A stretch of DNA of 64,000 nt, taken from positions 11,580,558 through 11,644,557 of the forward strand of contig OW028575.1 in NCBI GenBank assembly GCA_932294295.1, given 5' to 3'. Below, piece by piece: positions 50,501 to 61,400 of this stretch. The notes beneath the pieces were generated by a model. That model was given only the letters and a program-made list of their open reading frames with translations. It ran no database searches and was not told the DNA's origin. The stretch's first letter is position 1. Every line of letters starts with the position of its first letter. The DNA comes from Alitta virens. Taxonomy: Eukaryota; Annelida; Polychaeta; Phyllodocida; Nereididae. Made by a program: the position numbers and the translations under genes.

Positions 50501-51316
50501 AGGTAGGACTGAGTGCTGCCACCTAAGAATATTGCATTAATCTATTTCTTTCTCGAAGATATTCTCACTATTGCCATACTTTAGATACTTCTTTTAAAAT
50601 AAGACACTCTTTTTTTTATCAATAACTAAACAACAAGAGATTGTTAATTTAGTAAATTAATATTTTATTCAAAAATGCTTAGTCGATAATTCTACAACAG
50701 TACCCAATTGGAACAACATAAACAGTACATTATAACAATTAATCAATAGAAAATCTTAAAGCTAGGTGTGCACGTTGAATACATTTCTATAATCATGGCA
50801 TTATATCCGGATGTACCACTTAGAGTGGCTTGGTGAGCTTGGTTTTAAGTCCTTCAGACCTAGAACAAATAATTAATAACATTATTGCATATTCGGACAT
50901 ATATTACATATAATTACACATTATACAATATAAGTAATAAAAATAACATAATTCAGATTCAATATACCCGTGACCTTATTAAGAATAACAGTGCACACAT
51001 TTCACGTTCAGAACTGCCGTATTTTTTGACTGGTCAGAACTGCTGTATTTTTTGGCCGTTCAGAACTGCCGTATTACTGGTTTTCAGAACTATAACTATT
51101 AATAACATTTGTAATATAAGCAACCACATATTTAAAAAAACACCCTTATACAGTCAATGTAAAAAAAAAAAAAAAAAAAAAATTGCCCTTATTAAATAAA
51201 TATCATAATTAAATATACACCAAGTCTTTTACGAATATGCCTACTTTAAGTTAAAGCCATTGCGTCATTGTAGCCGAAGGGTACGGAGTCCAGGTTACGG
51301 AGTCCAGGTTTGGTAA
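50500..51316. other. AT-rich unique stretch, no gene seen
   Basis: No coding signal. It includes a short tandem repeat (51008-51095), an A run (51162-51181) and a doubled ACGGAGTCCAGGTT just before the short element at 51317. Confidence 0.5.
51008..51095 (+). repeat. 26-bp tandem repeat, about 3.5 units
   Basis: TCAGAACTGCCGTATT-type units start at 51008, 51034, 51060 and 51084, the last one partial. Confidence 0.85.
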
Positions 51317-51399
51317 GCCCTCGAAGGTCCTGGGCCTCCACGTGGCGAGGGTGAAAAACTGAGGGTGAAGTCCTCTATCCCCAGTGGCTAAAACAGGAC
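51317..51399 (+). ncRNA. Diverged HDV-like ribozyme in short element B
   Basis: P1, P2, P3 and GGCTAA are kept. L3 reads TCCACGT instead of TCCACGC, and the P4 5' strand is altered (AACTGAGGG), weakening P4. Activity may be reduced or lost. Confidence 0.7.
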
Positions 51400-51574
51400 A
51401 GTGCGCATTGCACAAGCTGCTCCAGCTATCCAACGCAGACACTTATTGATTTTTTTGCATGCTTCTGGTTTCTACTACCAACTATAGATAATCAATCTTA
51501 CCCTAGAGAGCCTCTACATAGCCCACTCAGGTGCTGATGAGGCGTTAAACAATAACACTACCTACCTACCTACC
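51317..51574 (+). mobile_element. Ribozyme-headed short non-autonomous element, copy B
   Basis: Same architecture and 5'/3' junction as copy A: ribozyme head, then ATCCAACGCAGAC and the LINE tail, ending with a (CTAC)n tail. It abuts a 5'-truncated tRNA SINE. No clear target duplication was found. It is more diverged than copy A. Confidence 0.85.
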
Positions 51575-51726
51575 AACTGCTGGGTCCCGGGTTCAATTCC
51601 CGGTCGAGCCTAAGTTGGATGGCTGTTTCATCCTTCGTCTCATTGCCATGGTCTCTGCCTGTCCTAGTTAGCCCAACTGGTGCAGAAATACAGGACGTAA
51701 AGCCCTAATCACCCACCCACCCACTA
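51575..51726 (+). mobile_element. tRNA-derived SINE, copy 2, 5'-truncated
   Basis: It starts inside the tRNA-like head just before the B box and runs through the same body to a CCCA-repeat tail. The A box is missing. Confidence 0.85.
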
Positions 51727-51727
51727 C

Positions 51728-51933
51728 GGGGGGCGGGGGCCTAGCTCAGAGGTAGCGCTCTGGGCTTCCAACCGCTGGGTCCCGGGTTCGATTCCCGGTC
51801 AAGCCTAAGTTGGATGGCTGTTTCCTCCTTCGTCTCATTGCCATGGTCTCTGCCTGTCCTAATTAGCCCAACTGGTGCAGAAAAACAGGACGTAAAGCCC
51901 TTACCACACACATCACACACACGTACACACAAG
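51728..51933 (+). mobile_element. tRNA-derived SINE, copy 3
   Basis: Full head with both A and B boxes and the same body. The tail has turned into CACA-type repeats. It lies directly after copy 2. Confidence 0.85.
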
Positions 51934-52143
51934 CCTTGAGATTCACAAATGTCATCATTCTTTAAAAGTTAAATGCTTTGACATTAACACATGTTATATT
52001 CTTATTTCAGCAAAGGGGTGGATTGGGCAGCCGGGAAGCTGGGAGTTTTCCCGGTGGGCTTCTGGCCTTAAATTAAACAAGAAACCCTCAAAAAAAGTGA
52101 TTTCTTGAGTGGGCCACTCCTCATCCTCATCTCCAGTACTGCT
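51934..52143. other. Spacer, no gene seen
   Basis: Unique sequence with a short GC-rich stretch (52020-52065) containing GGGAAG/CCC hairpin-like pieces. No feature is supported. Confidence 0.4.
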
Positions 52144-52675
52144 TTAGTGGACCCAATCCGACCCTGTAAATTCAGCATACCCATTTATATTCCCTCTTTT
52201 TTCATAGTCTAACATCAACAACTCTTCTTTACAAAACTCCTCCGCTTCTTCAAAGTAGATGTTGCTTGAATTCTCATTGAAATTAAGCGACATATCATCA
52301 TCAGTGGAGATGGAGTATTCACTGCAATATTCACTGTCACTGCAATATTCGCTGTCATATGACAATAAGACTGACAGGAATGAACTTAAGGAAATTTCGG
52401 AGCTAGATGGTGTGGTATATAGCCTCTACATAGCCCACTCAGGTGCTGATGAGGCGCTAAACAATAACTCACACACACACACATGGTGTGGTATACACAG
52501 TTCCAGATAAACTGGCCGATGACATTTGCCGAGTGATGACTCTAAGGTCGTTCAAAGTCTGATATTTCAGGAGGGTTGTTGGGGTAGGAGTCTCTGTGAA
52601 CCTAGAACTCCCCTGACAGTGGTCACACTCTATTATGCTTTCTCGTGTTAAACACATTGCGAACAGCACAAACAT
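52144..52675 (-). pseudogene. Hypothetical acidic-tailed ORF split by a LINE tail insertion
   Basis: The minus-strand frame starts at 52675 (MFVLFAMCLTRES), with ECDHC near residue 16, and would run to a stop at 52144. The C-terminal half is rich in Asp, Glu, Ser and Tyr (two SEYCS-like repeats). It is interrupted at 52420-52482 by a 63-bp LINE tail. Ignoring the insert and one target duplication, the frame is continuous, so the ORF was open when the insertion happened. I do not recognise the family; it may be a transposon ORF. Confidence 0.4.
52407..52495 (+). mobile_element. 63-bp LINE tail insertion with 13-bp target duplication
   Basis: 52420-52482 contains only the last part of the LINE (from TAGCCTCTACATAGCCC) and an (AC)n tail, flanked by ATGGTGTGGTATA at 52407-52419 and 52483-52495. 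It is an extreme 5' truncation. Confidence 0.9.
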
Positions 52676-53637
52676 TTGTCAATATAAAGCAACTAATTTC
52701 AGAGATTACAAAAATTTGAAAGGCATAGGTGTTATGCTAGGACAAACTTCTTGTTTTTGTTTTTTTATTATTATTTTTGGGTTGTAAGTAATAATTATAA
52801 TCTATAATTAAATTACTCAAATTAGTAGAAAAGTTACAAGAACAAGATATATTCCAATAAGCAAATACTTAATTCAAGAATGTTTCTTGGTATATATATC
52901 TTAAATGGCAAGTCCTTACCCAATAAACATGGACATGCTGTGCCAGCATTGGCCCAATGATGAACGTTCTTATTGCCCAATAAAGGATGCCAGCAATGGA
53001 CCAATAGAGGCTTACACATCGGCATCTGATTGGCCCAATGCTGGTAAACCACAATCGGCCCAGGTCCATAACTGGCAAATTACTGGCTGAATTCTGGTTA
53101 AATTATGGTTACCTTATGTATTATACTTGTGAACCATAATGTAGCCATATCTAAAACCTGTACTTAAATTTTTTTTTACTTTTATTTTTGTGAACAAATA
53201 CATTTACATACAATTAAACATTCGAATGAAAATAAATTTCATTGTTGGCCCTACGCTGCCTGCCCCCGTTGCGGTCTGCTGTGCATTCCTAAGCAATTTC
53301 TTAATCAAATTTTGTACACCGCAACTATTGGGCGAATGATTGTCATTTTTATAAGAAAGTAGAGCATCTGTAAATAAAATCCATGCATTAAATCAAAAAA
53401 TTCTATAGTTAATTTGTATGCATTACGAACAGCAAATTCAAATGCATAATAATAAAAAAAATGCCATCTAAACGGGAAAGGGAGGAATGTCTTTTTTTTT
53501 AAATTATTTTTAGGTTTTCGTAATTCGACAGTTTTACAAACAAACCACAAGGATACTTACCACTGATCACCATCTTGAAGCTGATAGGTTGGAAGGCCCT
53601 CTTTGCCCACAGCCCTTGGGCACGCCCTAGTCGCCCC
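52676..53637. other. Unique AT-rich region with an inverted-repeat cluster
   Basis: No gene is supported. At 52900-53085 there is a cluster of TTGGCCCAAT and CCAGCATTGG motifs, including an 18-bp inverted pair (52943-52960 and 53029-53046, one mismatch). The remainder is AT-rich with short uninformative frames. Confidence 0.45.
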
Positions 53638-53672
53638 AGTGCTGATGAGGCGTTAAACAATAACACACACAC
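53638..53672 (+). mobile_element. Minimal LINE tail fragment
   Basis: GTGCTGATGAGGCG and the rest of the LINE terminus with an (AC)n tail. The flanks CCCTAGTCGCCCC and CCCTATAGTCACCCC resemble a decayed target duplication. Confidence 0.65.
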
Positions 53673-53925
53673 CCTATAGTCACCCCACCCAGTTAAACGC
53701 CATTGACTGCTGGTGACTAAGCACATTCTGCATAATTCGGCCACACATGTCCTTCAAAGCATCTCCTCAAATCAGTGAAAGTGAGTCTGAAAAAAAAAAT
53801 TATATTGGCATTTTTTACCACTTAAATGCCAAACAAACAATTTAAAACTATATAAAGTGATGCACACATTTGGTACTGGGGGGGGGGGGCTGTCTTTATA
53901 ATTATATTTCACTGTTATAGTTCTA

Positions 53926-54314
53926 AGTACCCCTCTGGACCCAGACAATTATTGATTTTTTATATGCTTCTGGTTTCTACTACCAAATATAGATAATCAA
54001 TCTTAACCTAGAGAGCCTCTACATAGCCCACTCAGGTGCTGATGAGGCGTTAAACAATAACACACACACACACACACACATTAGATTGCAGCCACTTACA
54101 ACGCTTTAGAAGACCTTTGTTTCAAGCTAATACCTTACAACATCTCTTTACCAGATATCCAACCCAGACAATTATTGATTTTTTATATGCTTCTGGTTTC
54201 TACTACCAAATATAGTTAATCAATCTTAACCTAGAGAGCCTCTACATAGCCCACTCAGGTGCTGATGAGGCGTTAAACAATAACACACACACACACACAC
54301 AAGTACCCCTCTGG
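53926..54314 (+). mobile_element. Head-to-tail dimer of LINE 3' ends in one target duplication
   Basis: The insert spans 53940-54300. The first unit (53940-54080) starts at ACCCAGACAATTATTG and ends in (AC)n. The second (54081-54300) starts further upstream in ORF2 at TTAGATTGCAGCC and also ends in (AC)n. Only the outer borders carry the duplication AAGTACCCCTCTGG (53926-53939, 54301-54314). The two units differ slightly (TATAGATAATC against TATAGTTAATC), so they come from different templates. Confidence 0.9.
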
Positions 54315-54449
54315 CCATTGCCCCCCCCCCTTCCGGTTCAGGCTACATTCCGCCATTGGGCTCATGCTCCCCCCCCCCTCGGTAGTCAGGGCTGGATCTG
54401 CCAGTCCACATGGAAAGTGATAATTTTATTGACAAGAATGAAATTGAAC

Positions 54450-54683
54450 CTTCACTGGTAAATGCTGCTTCCTGCATGCAAAGCAATGTGCTTTGACAGA
54501 GTATTCAAGCCATTCATACTTCCTCAACCATTCAGACCGGAAAGACCTGGTCTGAGAACCTGACGGTGTTTTTGGATACTCCTTAAGTCTTGGTTGGGTG
54601 GGTCCTTCTTCAGGCTTAATGGTTAGGCCTGGTTCTCGTTCTTTAGTAAGTATTTCTATGCTTTTGCTTGTGCTTTGTTGTTC
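54450..54683 (-). pseudogene. Fragment with TTF-type zinc finger (hAT/ZMYM-like)
   Basis: An exon-like block after a TTTTTTTTCAG acceptor (54684-54694). It encodes an acidic/Pro-rich leader, then RSFRSEWLRKYEWLEY and HCFAC, the beginning of a TTF zinc finger found in hAT transposase-derived and ZMYM-like proteins. The frame stops soon after (LPVKVQFHSCQ then stop), before the second half of the finger. An upstream exon-like block at about 54894-54990 reads an acidic frame with a GTATGT donor, but its phase does not fit, so the gene is probably broken. Confidence 0.5.
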
Positions 54684-54989
54684 CTGAAAAAAAAATTATA
54701 GTCAAATAACCCTCAATGTAGCATAATATAAGAACAATTATGGTCCCACTCCCTAAGTTCGATTTTAGGCAAACCTTGTTTTCCCCACAAAATGTTAGAT
54801 AATTGTATATATTAATTTTCAGTGATTTATTCCACCTCAGTATACCTAACACACAGATTTGTCACTGTTCTGAACGTTCTCCTATTTAACATACCTTGAT
54901 GGCTTGGATATATTGGTCGTTTCTGGCGTATCATCATGGTCATTGTCCACATTGGCCATTTGTTCTTGAAGATCGTTTTTGGAGGTTGG

Positions 54990-55240
54990 TGTGCAAAAGA
55001 ATTTTATGTCACCCGGGTGACCTTTTGATGATGAAGACCTTTTCATCACTTCACTATGTGCAGTCAGCTATACAACTGACAACTAGAGCAATTCTTGATT
55101 AAGCTTAACTCTTGGGCATTTTAGAAGGAAACCACAAAAGGGAAATTTGGGGTCAAATCTTCAAATCTAGTTCATTGAGGTTGTATAGACTGTTGAATAG
55201 CATTAGAACATGTATTAAACTAGGGTAAATTGATCACACA
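54990..55240. other. Spacer between the TTF fragment and the DIRS-like element
   Basis: No coding or repeat feature is supported. Confidence 0.4.
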
Positions 55241-55455
55241 AAAACAGGTATGGAGCAGGAGACTTTAATGCACAAAAAAGACATATAAGCAATTAGTAAG
55301 ATAATATTCTCATATAAAAGAACATACATAGCTGTTTATAAAAACATCAGACATAATGTTAATACATAACAAAAGGTATTACATAACAATTTACATGAAT
55401 TAAGAGAAATAAAGAAAAGACTCCAACCCAGTAAGTTGGGAGTACAGGTAGGAAA

Positions 55456-56440
55456 TTAAGAGTAGGGGAGGTGCTGAATACACTTGGTAATCATGGACAT
55501 CTTGGACTGATTGTCTAATTCAAGGTACAGCTTGTAACAGTCAGACTTCCAGTCGCCAAGGACTTGCACAAGCTCACCAGGGAGGCCAGAGTCAAAGGCC
55601 CAACTAGCTCCCCCGACGTCTAAAGCTGTGACCACTGTAGGTGGTAGTGTCCATGCCACATAGTTGCAGGTGCTGTTGCAAAAGGGAGGTGAACGTGGGT
55701 CGGGTCATTAAAGTTAAACCGTTGACATGTGGGAAGGCAAACAGTGGTGCCGAGGGGGGTAGGGTCGGTCCCAGGCTGAGTAGATCATGGAGGGCAGTCA
55801 CAGGGCAGAGGGGGTGCCCAGGGATATAGGGAATGGGAAGGTGGTAAGAACGTTCCTTGTGTTGAATGGTTTTGGACCATTTGATGGACAGTAGCAGGCC
55901 TCCTGGGTGGAGGGTGATGTCCTCCCGACACAGATTCTTATCTGGGTCAAATGCTGAGGTAGATGGGGGCACTAAATTGGAAGTTCTCAATAAGCCAAAG
56001 AAGGCTGTAAAGTAAATAGCCCAAATTGTCACATCTAAAGGTTGGTGTAAACGTAATTGTCGCTTGATGTTGAGCAGAATTTGTGGGGTGATAGGGAGTT
56101 TTGCATTTCTAGTGTCCCCTTTCACTCTCCTAACACCCCGTAACACTGAAGTGACCTGCCAAGTGGGCAGGGGGTTTGGACTATTAGTTTCCAGGCACAA
56201 AATACGCAAGATGTTTAAATATTTTGTGATGGAATTGTACTGGAGGCGTTGAGCCAAGTAGGCAATGTACCTTGTAGCAGACAAAGAAGAAATGGGTATG
56301 GGAGGCAGGCCTGTGAGGGCACAGAAATTAAGGTAACTGCTAAGATGCGAGGAGTAACTGCGTTTTGTGTTGGAAGCAAAGGCATGACTTCTGAAGAATT
56401 CTGCTGAGGCATCTAGTTTGGCAACCAGGGTAGTTGAGGT
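55456..56440 (-). pseudogene. Tyrosine recombinase of the DIRS-like element, frameshifted
   Basis: Integrase of DIRS-type elements, which insert a circular DNA by site-specific recombination. The N-terminal core-binding part starts around 56440, overlapping the RNase H frame in another phase. The catalytic domain shows LRTSNL (first Arg), SGHSFRR (His-x-x-Arg) and, in the shifted frame, DCYKLYLEL with the nucleophilic Tyr. Near 55610-55620, just after the His-x-x-Arg box, one extra base in a CG-rich run puts the last part in a different frame and creates an early stop. An error in the assembly is possible but the simplest reading is inactivation. Confidence 0.8.
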
Positions 56441-56770
56441 ACCTGAGATAAAATAAAATTTAAACTGTGATGAGACATGTGTCCCAGTGATGCCAAAGCA
56501 AACAATAAAGGGGAAAAAGGGCTATTAGGTTGGATCCGGGAGGCCCAGTAAAGGAGGTGGCCAGGTTGATGGAGCCGACTGATAGCATCACTGTAAATGT
56601 TCAAAGAACCTGGCAAGTACACACACTCAAGTTCAATGTCATATAATGTACATATCCAAAACAAACATTTGAGGTGTTGCATTATCAGCTGGGAGTGACG
56701 AGTGGCACCTTTAGTGATCGTTGCCCTGGTGGTAACATTATCCGTGTATAAGATAACCCTGCTATGACGC
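56413..56770 (-). pseudogene. RNase H end of the DIRS-like RT/RNase H ORF (distal piece)
   Basis: It continues the frame cut by the LINE at 56771-62183. It begins with VILYTDN, whose Asp is a likely RNase H catalytic residue, and includes ECVYLPGSLNIYSDAISR, typical of the end of the DIRS-type RNase H. It stops at 56413, overlapping the recombinase frame. Counting one target duplication only, it is in frame with the piece upstream. Confidence 0.8.
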
Positions 56771-56855
56771 GCCCTCGAAGGTCCTGGGCCTCCACGCGGC
56801 GAGGGTGGAAACACTTGGGGTGAAGTCCTCTATCCCCAGTGGCTAAAACAGGACC
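56771..56855 (+). ncRNA. Predicted HDV-like ribozyme at the LINE 5' end (copy 2)
   Basis: Identical in sequence to the ribozyme at 37704-37788, with the same P1-P4 pairings and catalytic C at 56843. It again begins at the first base after the target duplication. Confidence 0.88.
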
Positions 56856-56923
56856 GTGCGCATTGCACAAGCTGCTCCAGCTTTACAGGAGGGTGTGTCC
56901 CCTACCATACAGGGGAAACAAAA

Positions 56924-58345
56924 ATGAATATGTCCGAATCGACAATTTCAGACCGGCTCGCACGTCCCCCGGGTGAACAAGGTGCGCGTCCCTCAGCGGT
57001 AAACCAGGCTGAGGTCGAAAAATTGGCTACTGGTTCCAGACTTGGTAAACGTTTGCGTCCATCATTAGATGACGCAAATCAAAGCTCTCAATCTGCCTCT
57101 CTATTTCAGACATGGCCCAAGTTTCTTGTAATTACTGGCAGTGATGATGGGTTTTCCCGTCTCTCAGCCATTACAATTTGCAGGACCTTGAAAGAAAACG
57201 TAGGTTATATTGAAAATACAAGGAGATTAAAGAATTCTTCCTTGCTGGTGCAGGTTGCACACAAGGACCAATCTTTGAAGTTGCTGGAGTGGAAGGCCTT
57301 TGCGGGTGCCCCTATTAAGGTGGAGCCCCATCGGTTTTTCAACTCCTGCAAGGGCGTTATAACATCGCACGAGAGCAGTCTCTGCTCTGATGAGGAACTG
57401 AGGGACTGGCTGGATGACTACAATGTCATCCACATTCATCGCCAGCCCCCAAGATATTCACGACAGCTTCTCACACTGACCTTTGATGGCACAGTTTTGC
57501 CTGACAAGGTCAGCATTGGGTTCGAGTGGTGTAGGGTACGTCCCTACATCCCGAACCCAAAACGATGTTATAATTGCCAGCGATTTGGCCATTTTAGCGG
57601 CTCCTGCCGCGCCAAAGCAACCTGCGCCAATTGTGGGTCACGGGAACACGTTCATTCCCGTGACTCACCATGTCAGAAACAGTCATATTGTGTTAATTGT
57701 GGAGGTGATGGGCCAGCCTATCACCGTGGCTGTCCCAAATGGCAGCTAGAGAAAGAGATCCTGAAGTTAAAGACCACCAAGGATATCTCCTTTCCCCAAG
57801 CACGCCGTATAGCTGAACAGGCTGCTGGGGCAAGTTATGCCTCAGTCCTGTCTCAGATGGCTGGACCTAGATCTCCTTCACCCAGATCATCGCCCAGGCG
57901 AAGGATTGACCTAGATCCTAATTATAATTATTCCAAGGCAGGGCAAAGCTTGCAGAAACATAAACCAGAATCTAAGACTTCACAGGCAGACGATCACCTC
58001 GCAAGAATAAAGCAGCATGCTATAGATGTCGGAAAAGGACATCTTGTAGCTCCATCGGTTAGTGCATCACAACTTAGTGTACCCTCACAGGGTGCACCTT
58101 CCGGCGTTGAGTCGGAAGAGATACACCAGCCGATGGAAGAGGAGGCAGGGACTACCACCATCCCTAGGCCTCAACGGGAGGGGGCAATTGATAAAAGATC
58201 AATTGTTCCCAAAAGACCCCCCCTCATCAGAAAAACACTAGAAAAATCTAGTGCACTGAGCTTCATAACACCACCATCTAAGCATGGTGGGGCCCTCAAA
58301 AAGATCTTAACACCAAAAGAGGCAGCGACTTTGAAGAAAAAGTGA
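56924..58345 (+). CDS. LINE ORF1, gag-like CCHC protein (473 aa), copy 2
   Basis: Same length and zinc knuckles (from residue 215) as copy 1. Residues 1-39 and 196-473 are identical to copy 1, but in residues 40-195 about 30 positions differ. The nucleotide changes in this block include many silent sites, so it is an exchanged segment rather than rapid change. The frame is fully open. Confidence 0.92.
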   Translation: MNMSESTISDRLARPPGEQGARPSAVNQAEVEKLATGSRLGKRLRPSLDDANQSSQSASLFQTWPKFLVITGSDDGFSRLSAITICRTLKENVGYIENTRRLKNSSLLVQVAHKDQSLKLLEWKAFAGAPIKVEPHRFFNSCKGVITSHESSLCSDEELRDWLDDYNVIHIHRQPPRYSRQLLTLTFDGTVLPDKVSIGFEWCRVRPYIPNPKRCYNCQRFGHFSGSCRAKATCANCGSREHVHSRDSPCQKQSYCVNCGGDGPAYHRGCPKWQLEKEILKLKTTKDISFPQARRIAEQAAGASYASVLSQMAGPRSPSPRSSPRRRIDLDPNYNYSKAGQSLQKHKPESKTSQADDHLARIKQHAIDVGKGHLVAPSVSASQLSVPSQGAPSGVESEEIHQPMEEEAGTTTIPRPQREGAIDKRSIVPKRPPLIRKTLEKSSALSFITPPSKHGGALKKILTPKEAATLKKK

Positions 58346-58415
58346 ATATTCATACAAATTCATACCATGCACTACAGATTTTACTATGATAATATTAAAC
58401 TCTTTTAACTAATTC

Positions 58416-61400
58416 ATGGACAGTATCATTCAGTGGAACTGTCGAGGTTTCAGAGCCAACTTCGATGAAATAGGTTGCATGGTCCAAGACTTAAACCCTA
58501 GTGTTTTCTGTCTACAGGAAACATTTCTGAAACCTCCAAATAGTTTTAAACTGAGAAACTATCATATGTATAATACATATGGCAATATTGCCCACGATAG
58601 AGCCACTGGTGGCTCGTCAATTTTAGTTAAAAATGGCATCATTCATACCCATATTGCTCTTAACACTAACCTTCAGGCTACAGCAGTTCGTCTGAACCTG
58701 AATAAAACATTCACCATATGTTCCTTATATATTCCTCCACCCTTTCACCTTACAGCCAGTGATTTGCATAACCTTTACAATCAACTTCCTGAACCGCGTC
58801 TTATCCTAGGAGATTTTAACAGCCATAACCAATTGTGGGGAAGCACTTCCCACAACAACAAAGGAAAAACCATTGAAGATTTTCTCAATGACCACACCCT
58901 TTGCTTGTTCAATGATGGTTCACCTACATATCTTCACCCAGGTCATGGAACCTTTTCAGCGATAGACCTTAGTATATGTGATCCAGCGTTATTTCTGGAA
59001 TTTGAATGGAGAGTATTAGAGGACACTCACGGCAGTGATCATTTTCCTATTGTCCTACAAAACGTAGAAGGTACAAGAGAAGTGGGTCAACTCCGATGGA
59101 AGTTGCATAAAGCGGATTGGACCTCCTTCGAAAAGCACTGCTTAGAAGCAATTACTATGTCTCATTATAGGAATTGTAATAATCTCGTTGAAGATTTTAC
59201 TGATGATATTACTGATATAGCCAATAAAACAATACCGATGACAAAAAATAATTCTAAACGAAGTGCAAGACCCTGGTTTGACGACGAAGTAAGAGAAGCT
59301 ATTAAAAACCGTAAGAAAGCCCTCAGAATTTTTAAATCACAGCCGACCATCAACAATCTGAATAATTTTAAGTGCCTGAAAGCCAAAGCGCGTAGAATTG
59401 TCAGGCAAAAAAAACGTAGTTGCTGGAGAGACTATGTCTCCAGACTCACTGAAAGAACTCCTAGCAATAAAGTCTGGAAAATGATTAAGAAGATTGAAGG
59501 AAAGAACCTAGCTTCGCATGTAAGCATTCTAGAAGTGAATGGAGAACATCTCTCCTCACCAGAACAAATATCAAACGGGTTAGGAGAACAGTTTGCGTAC
59601 AACTCCTCATCGGAGAACTATACGAGAGAATTTCAATGTTATAAGGCTCAAGCTGAGAGATTAACCCTAAATATACAGTCTGATAACAGCGAAGATTATA
59701 ACTCCTACATCACCTTAGAAGAACTTCAGAAGGCCATCTTAAGAGCGACTGACTCTGCAACAGGCCCTGATAATATACATTATCAAATCTTAAAACACCT
59801 ACCTCAATCCTCTTTAAAAACATTACTGTATATCTTTAATCAAATTTGGGAGAAGGGATGTCTTCCATCCCTGTGGAAACAAGCCACGGTCATCCCAATT
59901 CCCAAGCCGGGGAAGGATCATAGTGATCCTATGAATTATCGACCAATAGCCTTAACCAGTTGTCTATGTAAGACAATGGAGCGAATTGTTACTGATAGAC
60001 TGGTTTGGTTCCTGGAGTCGAACCAGCTTATTACAGAGTTCCAATCTGGATTTCGCCGTCACAGGAGCACATTAGATCATTTAGTCAGACTGGAAACTTA
60101 TGTTAGAGATGCTTTCATTAACAGAGAACACGTAGTAGCCATATTCTTTGACCTAGAAAAAGCTTATGACACTACATGGAAATATGGAATAATGAAAGAT
60201 CTCCACGACTTAGGGCTTCGAGGTCGCCTTCCAGTTTTCATCGGATCCTTCCTACAGGATCGCTTCTTTAAGGTCCGAGTGGGATCAACGATGTCAAGCC
60301 CCTACTCTCAGGAGAATGGAGTCCCTCAGGGTAGTATTCTCTCGCCCACCCTCTTTAACGTCAAAATCAACAGTATAGTAAATTCCATCTCAGAAAATCT
60401 CATGTCGTCCCTATATGTAGACGATTTTCTCATTGCATATCGTTCCAGATATATGCCAACCATAGAACGACAACTGCAATTAAATTTGAATAGGATTCAC
60501 AAATGGTCACTCGAAAATGGCTTCAAGTTCTCTAAACAGAAGACAGTTTGTCTGCCTTTCTATTATTTACGATCAAACCATCCAGATCCATCACTAATAA
60601 TTGACAACTGTCAAATAAAAGTGGTGAATGAAACAAAATTTTTGGGTGTACTCTTTGACTCCAAATTGTCTTTCATTCCGCATATCAAAGCACTGAAAGC
60701 AAAGTGCCTGAAATCAATGAACCTCCTTAAAGTAGTGAGCAAATATAATTGGGGTGGGGACACAACGGTCCTCCTTCGTCTCTATCGAGCAATTACTCGT
60801 TCTCGACTTGATTATGGTTCTGTGGTATATGGCTCCGCCAGACCATCTTATCTAAAATGCCTGAATTCTGTACATCATCAAGGGTTGCGACTAAGCTTAA
60901 GAGCTTTTCGTACATCTCCTGTAGAGAGCTTATATGTACTGGCAGGGGAACCTCCACTTTCCCTTCGTCGTATCAAGTTATCCATGCAATACATACTAAA
61001 GGTAGCTTCAACTCCAACAAATCCAACATATGATGTAATATTTCATCCAAAATACATGCATCATTATGAATCTCGTTCAAACGCCATTCGACCACTGGGA
61101 TTACGCATGAAATTCTATCTTGAGGCTGCAAAAATTGATACTACAATCATTGCCGAGACGGAAGTACCACCCATTCCGCCATGGATTCTCCCAGTCCCGA
61201 AAGTTATACTGGATTTGGCAGAGCTTAAGAAAAGCGAAACCAATCCGGTAGACTATCAAAACCTATTTTATAGTATAAGGTTTAAATACGAATCGTACAA
61301 ATTTCTATACACAGATGGCTCAAAAATGGAAAGACGAGTAGGCTGTGCTGTCACTTCTTATAAAACCGTTATAGCAGAATGTCGTCTTCCAGACCACTGC

